From an uncultured Actinomycetes bacterium (lineage in GTDB: Bacteria; Actinomycetota; Actinomycetes; Nanopelagicales; Nanopelagicaceae), in NCBI GenBank assembly GCA_903822425.1, contig CAIJOY010000032.1, positions 30,730-94,729 of the forward strand: 64,000 bases of DNA, read 5' to 3'. Within the stretch, counting starts at the first letter, position 1, and every line of letters starts with the position of its first letter. The notes under the pieces were generated by a model. The model saw only the letters and a program-made list of their open reading frames with translations, did no database searches and was not told where the DNA came from. Positions 55,511-64,000 of this stretch are shown here, piece after piece. The translations under genes and the position numbers were made by a program.

Positions 55511-56896
55511 TTAGTTGGCTTGGCTGACCGTTGACATATTGAAATTCTCAAAGACAACAGGTGGCATTGCCACACGATCTACATAATCTGCCCATTCGCG
55601 TGGTTGAGTAATTTCTGTTGCACCAACGGTCTTCATGCGCGATAGAAGATCTACGGGTGACTCATTCCAGCGGAAGTTATTGACCGCGCCAGTTACTTCA
55701 CCATCGTGGATGCGATAAACGCCATCTCGCGTAAGTCCCGTAAGAAGAAGTGTTGCCGGATCAACCTGTCGGATATACCAAAGTGTTGTGAGTAAGAGAC
55801 CATCTTTGACGCCAGCTACGAGATCTTCAAGTGACCCCCTTGCTCCTGGCGCATCCATGATGAGGTTATCTCCCATGGGCGTAAATGGAAGTTGAGTATC
55901 AACACTCGATGCTCGAGTTTGCACTAAGGAAGTTAACTTTCCTTGCGAAAGCCAATCTGTGCGTGCGAGTTTTTGACCATTGTCAAAAACAGAACTCATA
56001 GGACCGCTAGCTGTTGCAGAGATGAAAGGGACCGATTCGAGCCCTCGATAAGTCGAATCAGAATAGAGATTGATTGCGTGATTGGATAACTTCTCACCAA
56101 TACGTGTTTTTGCTCCATCCTTTCCAGAAAATACAGAACGCCCCTCAAAGGCATCCCGACCTGCTGCACTCCAAAGTAGGTAAGTCAGAACATCACTAAC
56201 CCCGCCTGATGGCATAACGGTGTCGTACTTACCTGCTGGCAATTCACTTCTCTTTGCTTGCCAATCCAATCGCTTGCGGATAACTGCATCAATCTTTGCG
56301 ACATCAACATTTGAGAAATCTCGTGTAGCTACGCCTTCCCAAGTAGAGCGTGATCTTTGATGGGATTTACCGGTCATCTCAACTCGACCTGCAGGTTGAT
56401 CCCAACGAAGACGAAGTCCGCCTTTGGACCCAACCCATGTTGTCAGATGAGTGTGTTCTGCATACCCAAAAAGTTCGATGGAGTCTGCTTGTGAACGTTG
56501 AAACATATCTCCGAGTGCAGGTGCAATCTTTGCAAATGCTTCAGGTCCGGTTGCATGATGAGTATCGCCCCATGTGCCACTAGAGAAATTGCGCGCAAGA
56601 TCTGCTGCATCAGATGCTTTTCCAGCACCGCGTGCTGCAACACCAGCTTCTTTAGCTATGGAATCAATCTCATGGGCGGCAACATCAGTGCGAGTCACAC
56701 TGCCTGATGCCATGCCGCCATCCATGGCAACGAATGCAATTACAGTGACAGTTCGCTCAGCGATAACACCATTTGTTGTTAGCGTGCTATTTGCCCATCT
56801 CAAGTTCGCTTGCGTCTTTTCATTCACTATGACAACGCAGTCGTCATAGGCAGCTGCTGCAGTAATGCGTTCAATGAGTTCTTGTGGAGTAATCAT
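55511..56896 (-). CDS. TldE/PmbA family metalloprotease subunit
   Basis: 461 residues. No HExxxH motif, as expected for the non-catalytic TldE partner. C-terminal regions such as TLWYIRQVDPATLLLTGLTRDGVYRIHDGEVTGAVNNFRWNESPVDLL-type sequence (key positions LTGLTRDG and NFRWNESP) match TldD/PmbA proteins. The ATG overlaps the tldD stop by four bases, so the two are translated together and probably form the heterodimer. Confidence 0.9.
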   Translation of the reverse strand: MITPQELIERITAAAAYDDCVVIVNEKTQANLRWANSTLTTNGVIAERTVTVIAFVAMDGGMASGSVTRTDVAAHEIDSIAKEAGVAARGAGKASDAADLARNFSSGTWGDTHHATGPEAFAKIAPALGDMFQRSQADSIELFGYAEHTHLTTWVGSKGGLRLRWDQPAGRVEMTGKSHQRSRSTWEGVATRDFSNVDVAKIDAVIRKRLDWQAKRSELPAGKYDTVMPSGGVSDVLTYLLWSAAGRDAFEGRSVFSGKDGAKTRIGEKLSNHAINLYSDSTYRGLESVPFISATASGPMSSVFDNGQKLARTDWLSQGKLTSLVQTRASSVDTQLPFTPMGDNLIMDAPGARGSLEDLVAGVKDGLLLTTLWYIRQVDPATLLLTGLTRDGVYRIHDGEVTGAVNNFRWNESPVDLLSRMKTVGATEITQPREWADYVDRVAMPPVVFENFNMSTVSQAN

Positions 56897-58395
56897 GCGC
56901 CGGCCTCCGCAACAGTGTTAAGGACATTGATTTGAGTAAATACCGCCGCAGGACATCCATGACTCACTGCCGCAACTTGGCCAGGTTGGCCTTTACCGCA
57001 ATTGAATGCACCACCTAAAACATACGTAGATGGGCCGCCAACAGTTCGCATTGCATTCCAAAAATCAGTAGTTGTTGCTTGATATGCAACATCTTTGAGC
57101 TGTCCAACAATTTTGCCGTTTTTGATGCGATGGAATTGTTGGCCCGTAAATTGGAAGTTATAGCGCTGCATGTCGATCGACCATGAATTATCGCCCTTGA
57201 TCAAAATGCCATCTTCAACATCGGCGATGAGCCCTGCCATATCTGGTCCCTTTGGATCAGCTTGCAGTGAAACGTTGGGCATACGCTGAATAGGAACATG
57301 AGCGGGAGAATCCGCAAAAGCACATCCGTTGCTGCGATCTCTACCGACTCGAGCTGAAATTCGTCGATCAAGTTGATATCCAACAAGAGTGCCATCTTTG
57401 ATGATGTCCCAACGCTGTGCCTCTACACCTTCATCATCAAATCCGACAGTGCTTAATCCATGTGGAGTCTGTCGATCACCCGTGACGTTCATTAATCCTG
57501 ATCCATACTTAAGTGTGTTAAGTTTTTCTGGAGTTGCAAAAGAAGTTCCTGCGTAGTTGGCTTCATATCCGATTGCGCGGTCAAGTTCTGTTGCGTGCCC
57601 AATAGATTCATGAATGGTTAACCAGAGATTACTTGGGTCAATCAAGAGATCATATTTACGAGCTTCAACGCTAGGTGCTTTTACTTTCTCAGCCAAAAGA
57701 CTTGGAAGTTCATCAATTTCTGCATCCCAGTCATAAACATGGTTGCTCATCCATTCCCAACCAAAGCCTGCAGGTTGAGCAAGTGTGCGCATAGATTCAA
57801 ATCCGTGATCTCCTACGTTTACTGCTTCGATCTGAGTTTGGATTCGTACTCGTTGTTGTGTTGTTGAAGTTCCATAGGAGTCGGCGTAGAACTTCTGCTC
57901 TTTCACATACATAGTATTTGCGCCCACGTGATTAACATTCCCTGATTTTAAAAGTTTATTGCTCAGATCAGATAAGCGCGCAACCTTGGCTTCATCGCTG
58001 ATTGAAAATGGATCTTCTGCGTAATCTGAAACCCATGTGCGATTGGAGTAGATAGGTTCTGCCGCAAGTGCAACTTCCTCTGTTGCTAGCGGCTTACTTG
58101 TTTTAGCCATAGCAACTGCTGTTGCTGCCAACTTTGCTGCAACTGCTGGAGAAATCTCAGGCGAGGATGCAAATCCCCATGCTCCATTAACAATCACGCG
58201 CACTCCAACACCAGTGACGGTGTCATCGCGCTGAGTCTCTGGGTGGGCATCGCGCAATTGCAGATATCCGGTACGTATGCGTTCGATTCGCACATCTACA
58301 TGGGAGGCACCCGCATTTTTGGCGGCGCTTAAAGCGGCGTCGGCTGTGGCAGTTAATGCAAGCGCGAGAAAGTCAGGGTCAATGGTTTTGGACAT
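56893..58395 (-). CDS. tldD: TldD family metalloprotease
   Basis: 500 residues. The zinc motif is LWLTIHESIGHATELDR (HExxxH, near residues 244-260). Later regions MQRYNFQFTGQQFHRIKNGKIVG and GGAFNCGKGQPGQ match TldD. With TldE it degrades unfolded peptides, matures microcin- or PQQ-like peptides, and in some bacteria processes modified-peptide precursors; no such precursor gene is obvious nearby. CACAAT lies six bases before the ATG on the minus strand, back-to-back with the hutU promoter. Confidence 0.93.
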   Translation of the reverse strand: MSKTIDPDFLALALTATADAALSAAKNAGASHVDVRIERIRTGYLQLRDAHPETQRDDTVTGVGVRVIVNGAWGFASSPEISPAVAAKLAATAVAMAKTSKPLATEEVALAAEPIYSNRTWVSDYAEDPFSISDEAKVARLSDLSNKLLKSGNVNHVGANTMYVKEQKFYADSYGTSTTQQRVRIQTQIEAVNVGDHGFESMRTLAQPAGFGWEWMSNHVYDWDAEIDELPSLLAEKVKAPSVEARKYDLLIDPSNLWLTIHESIGHATELDRAIGYEANYAGTSFATPEKLNTLKYGSGLMNVTGDRQTPHGLSTVGFDDEGVEAQRWDIIKDGTLVGYQLDRRISARVGRDRSNGCAFADSPAHVPIQRMPNVSLQADPKGPDMAGLIADVEDGILIKGDNSWSIDMQRYNFQFTGQQFHRIKNGKIVGQLKDVAYQATTTDFWNAMRTVGGPSTYVLGGAFNCGKGQPGQVAAVSHGCPAAVFTQINVLNTVAEAGA

Positions 58396-58421
58396 GGGCT
58401 TATTGTGGTTGAAAGCCGCGC

Positions 58422-58427
58422 TATTCT
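58422..58427 (+). promoter_or_regulatory. -10 element of leaderless hutU promoter
   Basis: TATTCT is followed by exactly six bases and the ATG at 58434; no Shine-Dalgarno. It drives hutU-hutI-hutH. Confidence 0.5.
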
Positions 58428-58433
58428 CTAGTC

Positions 58434-60098
58434 ATGGCTACGACTGGCTCACGCGTGCTGCATGCAGCAACAGGCTCGAATCTCAGCGCTTTAGGGTGGG
58501 GACAAGAGGCAGCTATTCGAATGTTGCATAACAATTTGGATCCAGCAGTTGCCGAACATCCTGAAAATCTTGTCGTGTATGGAGGAACAGGTAAAGCAGC
58601 GCGCGATTGGCCATCCTTTGATGCGATCGTAAAAAATCTCACCAAACTCAAAGATGATGAAACCCTTTTAGTTCAATCTGGAAAACCAGTAGGTGTTTTT
58701 CAAACTCACGAATGGGCACCACGCGTACTGATCGCTAACTCAAACTTGGTGGGAGATTGGGCAAATTGGCCCGAGTTTCGTCGCTTAGAACAAATGGGTT
58801 TGATGATGTATGGCCAGATGACGGCTGGATCTTGGATCTACATTGGCACGCAAGGAATTTTGCAAGGTACATATGAAACTTTTGCAGCTATTGCACAAAA
58901 GCGCTTTAACGGCACGCTGCAAGGAACTTTGACACTCACTGCTGGTTGTGGCGGAATGGGCGGAGCCCAACCTCTCGCAGTCACCATGAATGGTGGTGTT
59001 TGCCTCATCATCGATATTGATAAAACGCGTTTAGAAAAGCGTGCACATGACCGCTATCTTGATGAGATCGCCAATGATCTCACTGATGCTGTTGTGCGAG
59101 TTCTTAAAGCTAAGAATGAAGGTCGCCCTCTTTCGGTAGGTCTCGTCGGTAACGCAGCAGTTCTAGTTCCACAATTGCTCGCGATGGATGTTCCGATTGA
59201 TATCGTGACAGATCAAACGTCGGCCCATGACCCCCTTTCCTATATTCCAATTGGCGTTGATTACCATGATGCTGCCCGCGCAGCCAAAGATGATCCAGAT
59301 GATTTCACTAAGAGATCACGTGCTGCTATGGCAACACATGTTGAAGCAATGGTGGGCTTTTTAGATAAAGGCGCTGAAGTATTTGACTATGGAAATTCAA
59401 TCCGCGATGAAGCACGTCAAGGCGGATATTCACGCGCCTTCGCATTTCCAGGTTTTGTTCCTGCCTATATACGCCCACTGTTTTGCGAAGGTAAAGGCCC
59501 TTTCCGTTGGGTGGCACTTTCTGGCGATCCAAAAGATATTTATCGCACCGATAAGGCCGTTCTTGATCTCTTTCCTGAAAATGAAGGTTTGCATCGTTGG
59601 ATCACCATGGCGCAAGAGAAAGTGGCTTTTCAAGGACTTCCTGCTCGCATCTGCTGGTTAGGGTATGGCGAACGCGATAAAGCTGGTTTAGCTTTTAACG
59701 ATCTTGTAGCACGCGGAGAAGTTTCGGCACCGATTGTTATCGGCCGTGATCACCTTGATTGCGGCTCTGTGGCATCTCCTTATCGCGAAACTGAATCGAT
59801 GATTGATGGCTCTGATGCAATTGCAGACTGGCCATTGCTTAATGCAATGGTCAATATTTCATCGGGTGCTTCATGGGTTTCCATTCATCATGGTGGCGGT
59901 GTTGGAATTGGTCGCTCGATTCATGCTGGACAAGTTTCGGTAGCAGATGGCTCTAAGTTAGCAGCGCAGAAATTGGCACGAGTGCTGACGAATGATCCAG
60001 GCATGGGAGTTATTCGCCATGCAGATGCTGGTTATGAAGGTGCGATCACTACTGCTCGAGAAAAGCATGTTCACGTCCCAATGCTCGATATCGAATAG
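58434..60098 (+). CDS. hutU: Urocanate hydratase
   Basis: NAD-dependent hydration of urocanate to imidazolonepropionate, step 2 of histidine degradation. 554 residues, as usual. Motifs: [59 protein letters not shown] for NAD binding, and [16 protein letters not shown]. Starts a hut operon; hutI begins 3 nt after its stop. Confidence 0.97.
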   Translation: MATTGSRVLHAATGSNLSALGWGQEAAIRMLHNNLDPAVAEHPENLVVYGGTGKAARDWPSFDAIVKNLTKLKDDETLLVQSGKPVGVFQTHEWAPRVLIANSNLVGDWANWPEFRRLEQMGLMMYGQMTAGSWIYIGTQGILQGTYETFAAIAQKRFNGTLQGTLTLTAGCGGMGGAQPLAVTMNGGVCLIIDIDKTRLEKRAHDRYLDEIANDLTDAVVRVLKAKNEGRPLSVGLVGNAAVLVPQLLAMDVPIDIVTDQTSAHDPLSYIPIGVDYHDAARAAKDDPDDFTKRSRAAMATHVEAMVGFLDKGAEVFDYGNSIRDEARQGGYSRAFAFPGFVPAYIRPLFCEGKGPFRWVALSGDPKDIYRTDKAVLDLFPENEGLHRWITMAQEKVAFQGLPARICWLGYGERDKAGLAFNDLVARGEVSAPIVIGRDHLDCGSVASPYRETESMIDGSDAIADWPLLNAMVNISSGASWVSIHHGGGVGIGRSIHAGQVSVADGSKLAAQKLARVLTNDPGMGVIRHADAGYEGAITTAREKHVHVPMLDIE

Positions 60099-60100
60099 AA

Positions 60101-61276
60101 ATGCCTCACACACTTGTCGAGAATATTGGGCTTCTTGTTACCAATGATTCTGCACAAGATGGAACAGCTCTTGGATTAATCCATGACGCAGCATTTTTGG
60201 TCGAAAACGAGAAAGTAATTTGGGTTGGCTCCTCAGCATCGGCGCCACGAAAAGATGTGAGCAACACGATTGATGCCCAAGGCAGATGCGTGATTCCAGG
60301 TTTTGTCGATAGCCATTCACACTTAGTTTTTGCGGGTGATCGCAGCGCAGAATTTAGTGCACGCATGCAGGGTGATAGTTATAGTGCAGGTGGTATTAAC
60401 TCCACTGTTGAGCTCACCCGCCAGGCATCAAATGGAGACCTTCTGCGGAGTGCTCGGCGATTAGTTGCTGAAGCAATTACTTCAGGGACCACCACAATCG
60501 AATGTAAATCTGGATATGGGCTCACGGTAGATGATGAAGCGCGCAGCCTTGCCGTTGCCAAACAGATAACAAGTGAAACAACTTTCTTAGGCGCTCATGT
60601 CGTGCCTAAAGAATTTAAGAGTGATCCAGAAGGTTATGTTGATTTAGTCTGTGGCCCCATGTTGGATGCAGCGCTACCGAATGCTAAGTGGGTCGATGTC
60701 TTCTGTGACAAAGGTGCTTTTAGCTCTGATCAAGCACGCAAGATTCTCAAAGCAGGTATTGCTAAAGGGCTTCTGCCACGACTTCATGCAAACCAACTTG
60801 AACCTGGCGATGGCGTGCAGATTGGTGTTGAACTAGATGCAGCCTCTGTTGATCACGTGAGCCACTTATCTGATCGGGATATTGCAACACTTGCCGGCTC
60901 AAACACTGTTGCTACGTTATTGCCCGCTGCAGAGTTTTCCACGCGATCTCATTACCTAGATGCCCGCCGATTATTTGAAGCAGGAGTCGTTGTCGGCCTT
61001 GCATCAGATTGCAATCCCGGAAGTTCCTACACAACTAACATGCCTTTTGTCATCGCACTTGCCGTGCGCGAAATGCACTTCTCGCCAGAGCAAGCGATCT
61101 GGTCTGCCACTGCTGGGGGAGCTCAAGCCCTTAGACGAAGCGATGTTGGCCACCTAGGACTTGGAGCATCTGCAGATTTCTCTATTCTTAGTACTAGTTC
61201 TTATATTCATCTGGCATATCGGCCAGGAGTTCCACTCATAGATGAGGTATGGCGCCATGGCACACGAATCAAATAG
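60101..61276 (+). CDS. hutI: Imidazolonepropionase
   Basis: Opens the imidazolone ring to formimidoylglutamate, step 3 of histidine degradation. 391 residues, amidohydrolase TIM barrel. Metal His pair in VDSHSHLVFAGDR; SGYGLTVDDE; LGAHVVPKEF; LLPRLHANQLEPGDGV with a ligand His; DHVSHLSDRD; and the catalytic Asp in LASDCNPGSSY. Its end overlaps hutH by 20 bases. Confidence 0.96.
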   Translation: MPHTLVENIGLLVTNDSAQDGTALGLIHDAAFLVENEKVIWVGSSASAPRKDVSNTIDAQGRCVIPGFVDSHSHLVFAGDRSAEFSARMQGDSYSAGGINSTVELTRQASNGDLLRSARRLVAEAITSGTTTIECKSGYGLTVDDEARSLAVAKQITSETTFLGAHVVPKEFKSDPEGYVDLVCGPMLDAALPNAKWVDVFCDKGAFSSDQARKILKAGIAKGLLPRLHANQLEPGDGVQIGVELDAASVDHVSHLSDRDIATLAGSNTVATLLPAAEFSTRSHYLDARRLFEAGVVVGLASDCNPGSSYTTNMPFVIALAVREMHFSPEQAIWSATAGGAQALRRSDVGHLGLGASADFSILSTSSYIHLAYRPGVPLIDEVWRHGTRIK

Positions 61277-62810
61277 AGAAGTAACTCTTGGAATATCGGG
61301 AGTTACTTTTGCCGATGTCATTGCAGTCGCACGATACGGCGCCAAAGTTTCTTTAGCTCCTGAAGCAATTGCCTCGATGCAGAAATCGCGCGCATACATC
61401 GAAGGTCATGCTGCTGGTGCGATTCCGGTTTATGGAGTCTCTACCGGTTTTGGTGCACTAGCTAATCGTCATATCGATGTGAAAGATCGTACCCAACTTC
61501 AAAAATCATTGATTCGTTCACATGCCGCAGGTGTTGGACCTGCAATCGAAACAGAAGTTGTCCGTGCTTTAATGTTCTTGCGTCTTCGCACGATGGCATC
61601 AGGTAGAACTGGTGTGCGCGTCGCACTTGCACAGATTTATGTTGATTTTCTCAACAAAGGAATTACTCCTGTCGTACCAGAGTTCGGATCTTTAGGTTGT
61701 AGCGGAGATCTTGCGCCACTGTCACATTGCGCACTTGCCATGATGGGCGAGGGCACGGTGCATGATGCATCAGGCAAAGAAGTTCCAGCACTTGATGCGA
61801 TTAAAGCTGCGGGTCTAACACCTATTGAACTAGAAGCCAAAGAAGGTCTTGCATTAATTAACGGTACTGATGGAATGCTCGGAATGTTGATCATGGCATG
61901 TGCTGACCTTTCCGAGCTATGCGCAGTTGCTGACATCACTGCAGCAATGAGCATTGAAGGGCTACTCGGAACAGATCGCGTTTTTGCTCCAGATCTTCAT
62001 GGGCCATTGCGTCCACAAATCGGACAGAGTGTGAGTGCCGCCAATATCTTTGCCATGTTGAAAAATTCAGGAATTGTTGCCTCACATCTAGAGCATGATT
62101 CCAAAGTTCAAGATGCATATTCGTTGCGATGTGCACCCCAAGTAGCAGGGGCTGTGCGCGACACCGTTGATTATGCAGCAACAATTGCTGGGCGCGAGCT
62201 ACAAAGTTCTATTGATAATCCTGTTGTGATGCCAGATGGACGAGTGGAATCTAACGGTAACTTCCACGGCGCACCGGTTGCCTTTGTTCTAGATTTCCTT
62301 GCTATTGCAGCTGCAGATTTGGGTTCCATTTCAGAGCGGCGCACAGACCGCATGCTCGATCAACATCGCTCGTCAGGATTACCACCATTTTTGGCACATG
62401 ATCCAGGCGTAGATTCAGGTTTGATGATTGCTCAATACACCCAAGCAAGTTTGGTGAGTGAGAACAAGCGCTTGGCAACACCTGCAAGCGTGGATTCCAT
62501 TCCTTCATCTGCAATGCAAGAAGATCATGTTTCGATGGGGTGGAGCGCCGCCCGCAAATTACGTAAAGTGGTTGAAAACCTTTCACGCATTCTCGCTATT
62601 GAACTAGTGACATCTGCACGAGCCATTGAATTTCGCACAGGCCTTGCGCCATCACCAGCTACTGCAAATGTTATCAAAACGCTACGCACCGTTGTGCCAG
62701 GAATGGGGCCAGATCGATTCTTGTCCCCAGAGCTAGAAGCTGCAGTGAAGTTGGTGCAATCTGGAAAAGTAGTTGCTGCAGCGAGGGAAGTTGTAAAAGA
62801 ACTTCGTTAA
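61257..62810 (+). CDS. hutH: Histidine ammonia-lyase with Cys-Ser-Gly MIO triad
   Basis: Deaminates histidine to urocanate, step 1. 517 residues. The MIO cofactor forms from three residues in GSLGCSGDLAPLSH: here Cys148-Ser149-Gly150, where the best-studied enzymes have Ala-Ser-Gly. Other family features: YGVSTGFGALAN, RVALAQIYVDF, NPVVMPDGRVESNGNFHG, and QEDHVSMGWSAARK. ATG 61257 (GAGG upstream) lies inside the hutI 3' end; translation is coupled. The stop overlaps the convergent hutG by four bases. Confidence 0.95.
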   Translation: MAHESNREVTLGISGVTFADVIAVARYGAKVSLAPEAIASMQKSRAYIEGHAAGAIPVYGVSTGFGALANRHIDVKDRTQLQKSLIRSHAAGVGPAIETEVVRALMFLRLRTMASGRTGVRVALAQIYVDFLNKGITPVVPEFGSLGCSGDLAPLSHCALAMMGEGTVHDASGKEVPALDAIKAAGLTPIELEAKEGLALINGTDGMLGMLIMACADLSELCAVADITAAMSIEGLLGTDRVFAPDLHGPLRPQIGQSVSAANIFAMLKNSGIVASHLEHDSKVQDAYSLRCAPQVAGAVRDTVDYAATIAGRELQSSIDNPVVMPDGRVESNGNFHGAPVAFVLDFLAIAAADLGSISERRTDRMLDQHRSSGLPPFLAHDPGVDSGLMIAQYTQASLVSENKRLATPASVDSIPSSAMQEDHVSMGWSAARKLRKVVENLSRILAIELVTSARAIEFRTGLAPSPATANVIKTLRTVVPGMGPDRFLSPELEAAVKLVQSGKVVAAAREVVKELR

Positions 62811-63712
62811 TTCTCGCGGCTAGCAACACCGCATGCTGCCTCTAATACAAGCAGTGCACCTAAGCGAATAGTGCGCTGATCTGGTGTATCTAGGGCAGCA
62901 TCAATTTCAGTAATGTCTAACCCGCGCACTCTCACATCTGCACCAGATAAGAATGCAGCTTGGCGTAGTTCATCTGCGCTGATTCCACCAGGTACGGATG
63001 CAGGACAAGCTGGAACAACAGCGCGGTCGCATACATCTACATCCAAGTCCACATAGATTTCACGACCACCAGCACCCGCTATCTCGAGCGCTTCAGCCAT
63101 CACATCAGCCATTGTGCGGCGACGAAGAGCATCCCGTGTAATGACATGAATTCCTTCATCTTTGGCTCGCTGTGAGTACTCACGGCTATTGGCAAAATCG
63201 CTAATGCCGATCTGCACGATGTTCTTGCCAGAAAGTCCTGCTTGAATTAAACGCCAAACAGGCGAGCCGTTAGAAACGCCATCTCGCAAATCATGATGAG
63301 CATCCAGAGTAATCATTCCAACTGTGGATAGATCACTCCACATACCGCGTGCAACTGAATAAGTAATTGAATTATCTCCACCGAGTGCTATCAATAGCTG
63401 ATGGTCGCGCAATACATTTTTAACACTATCGGCCACACTCTTTTCACCACTTGCATGATCGGGTGAATCTACGTTGCCGAGATCCCTCAGGGTGATATCG
63501 CGAAGATCAACGTCATGAGAACTTGAATATGTGGAGTAGCGTGCAAGCGCATTGCGAATGGCGTCGGGTGTGAGATGAGCCGATGTTGGCGAGATAGATA
63601 CCTCATGGGCTGGCACACCAATTAATGCAACATCAGCATTGGTTTTACCGCTCTGGAAAAGCGTGAGCGCTCTGGTCCACTTTGGATCGTGAGGTAATTT
63701 CGCGCTAGTCAT
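62807..63712 (-). CDS. hutG: Formimidoylglutamase / arginase-family ureohydrolase with an Asn in the first metal motif
   Basis: Probably hydrolyses formimidoylglutamate to glutamate, step 4. 301 residues from ATG 63712, which has TACGAT seven bases upstream; an ATG at 63721 is the alternative. Motifs: LIALGGDNSITYSVA where Asn114 replaces the usual manganese His (GGDHS), then LDAHHDLRDG, VYVDLDVDVCD and LDITEIDAA. The other metal ligands are intact. hutG here runs opposite to hutU-I-H, so the pathway is split over two transcripts. Confidence 0.87.
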   Translation of the reverse strand: MTSAKLPHDPKWTRALTLFQSGKTNADVALIGVPAHEVSISPTSAHLTPDAIRNALARYSTYSSSHDVDLRDITLRDLGNVDSPDHASGEKSVADSVKNVLRDHQLLIALGGDNSITYSVARGMWSDLSTVGMITLDAHHDLRDGVSNGSPVWRLIQAGLSGKNIVQIGISDFANSREYSQRAKDEGIHVITRDALRRRTMADVMAEALEIAGAGGREIYVDLDVDVCDRAVVPACPASVPGGISADELRQAAFLSGADVRVRGLDITEIDAALDTPDQRTIRLGALLVLEAACGVASREN

Positions 63713-63719
63713 AACTCTC

Positions 63720-63725
63720 ATCGTA
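63720..63725 (-). promoter_or_regulatory. -10 element of leaderless hutG promoter
   Basis: On the minus strand TACGAT is followed by seven bases and ATG 63712; no Shine-Dalgarno precedes either candidate ATG. Confidence 0.4.
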
Positions 63726-63737
63726 GGGGAGCGAGGG

Positions 63738-63767
63738 TTTCCTTCCTATCTATTAGTGCCGTACCCT
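63738..63767 (+). promoter_or_regulatory. Candidate promoter of the RNase P RNA gene
   Basis: TTTCCT (63738-63743) and TACCCT (63762-63767) with an 18-base spacer; the transcript would begin near 63774. The same pair of boxes precedes rpmE. Confidence 0.4.
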
Positions 63768-63773
63768 TGCGCA

Positions 63774-64000
63774 AGAAGAGTCGCCCGGATCACCGCGTTG
63801 CGCAAGCACCGAGGAAAGTCCGGACTCCACAGAGCAAGGTGGTGGGTAACGCCCACCCGGAGCAATCCGCGGGATCAGTGCCACAGAAAATAGACCGCTC
63901 ATGCAAATGAGTAAGGGTGAAACGGTGGTGTAAGAGACCACCAGCATTTACGGCAACGTATATGGCTAGGTAAACCCCACTTGGAGCAAGACCAGACAGA
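63774..64000 (+). ncRNA. rnpB: RNase P RNA (bacterial type A), 3' end beyond the window
   Basis: The catalytic RNA that matures tRNA 5' ends. Diagnostic conserved stretches are GAGGAAAGTCCGGACTCC (63811-63828, P4 and CR I), CCACAGAGCA, ACAGAAAATAGACCGC (CR II/III area), AAGGGTGAAACGGTGGTGTAAGAGACCACCAGC (P10-P12; key GTGAAACGGTG) and GGTAAACCCCACTTGGAGCAAGACC near the window end. The 3' strand that closes P4 (CR V) lies outside the window, so the gene is truncated here. The exact 5' end is estimated. Confidence 0.93.

Noticed and set aside
55511..58395. A modified-peptide (RiPP) cluster around TldD/TldE
   Set aside because: No precursor-like small gene, radical SAM enzyme or dedicated transporter is adjacent; TldDE pairs are common housekeeping genes.

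Overview
This window looks like a chromosomal segment of a small-genome, low- to mid-GC actinobacterium, most likely of the freshwater acI lineage (Nanopelagicales, Planktophila-like). That assignment is inferred from gene content and order; no search was run. Pointers are the actinobacterial orders argS-lysA-hom-thrC-thrB-rho-rpmE-prfA-prmC-Sua5-glyA-wecA-atp, clpS-DUF2017-murI-rph-rdgB and aceE/DUF3052/peroxiredoxin; a MurA with Asp in place of the catalytic Cys; an RNase H/phosphatase fusion; an Arg/Asp-rich insert in Rho; very short intergenic gaps; and many starts that look leaderless (a TANNNT box 6-7 nt before ATG/GTG).

Layout. 1-4.3 kb: end of a secreted protein, clpS, DUF2017, murI, rph, rdgB and an unusual membrane protein with a histone-H1-like lysine tail. 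4.3-7.7 kb (minus): surface acyltransferase, DivIVA-like coiled-coil protein, hemolysin III family protein. 7.9-11.9 kb: glutamate dehydrogenase, aldehyde dehydrogenase, a secreted Asp-box protein and two 9-bp tandem arrays. 12-18.5 kb: tRNA-Leu(UAG), argS, lysA and hom-thrC-thrB. 18.7-33.1 kb: rho, rpmE, prfA, prmC, a degenerate Sua5-family protein, glyA, wecA-like and the complete F-type ATP synthase operon. 33.1-36.3 kb (minus): murA-glpX-gmd. 36.4-48.2 kb: cobalamin adenosyltransferase, ABC-2 exporter, aldehyde dehydrogenase with a divergent hydrolase, secreted protein A, AI-2E family permease, DUF4032, thioredoxin/TPR protein, MFS transporter. 48.2-52.2 kb: aceE, DUF3052, peroxiredoxin, tRNA-Val(UAC). 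52.2-58.4 kb: secreted protein B, zinc-ribbon protein, RNase H/phosphatase fusion, TldE/TldD pair. 58.4-63.7 kb: histidine utilisation hutU-hutI-hutH with convergent hutG. The window ends inside the RNase P RNA gene.

How it fits together. The hut genes turn histidine into glutamate, and glutamate dehydrogenase can feed that into 2-oxoglutarate, which suits a heterotroph living on amino acids. The lysA/thr block makes lysine and threonine. glyA, prmC and prfA serve one-carbon metabolism and translation termination. The atp operon supplies ATP with a short epsilon subunit. murI, murA, wecA-like, gmd and the acyltransferase serve the envelope. No mobile element, prophage, CRISPR array or clear pseudogene was seen, and no gene-free stretch exceeds 300 bases.

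Most worth a second look: a conserved 28-residue Cys/Lys C-terminal tail shared by two otherwise unrelated secreted proteins, the membrane-anchored histone-like tail protein, the recurrent leaderless-start signature including a mirror-image divergent promoter, and the active-site-degenerate Sua5 protein at the canonical locus.
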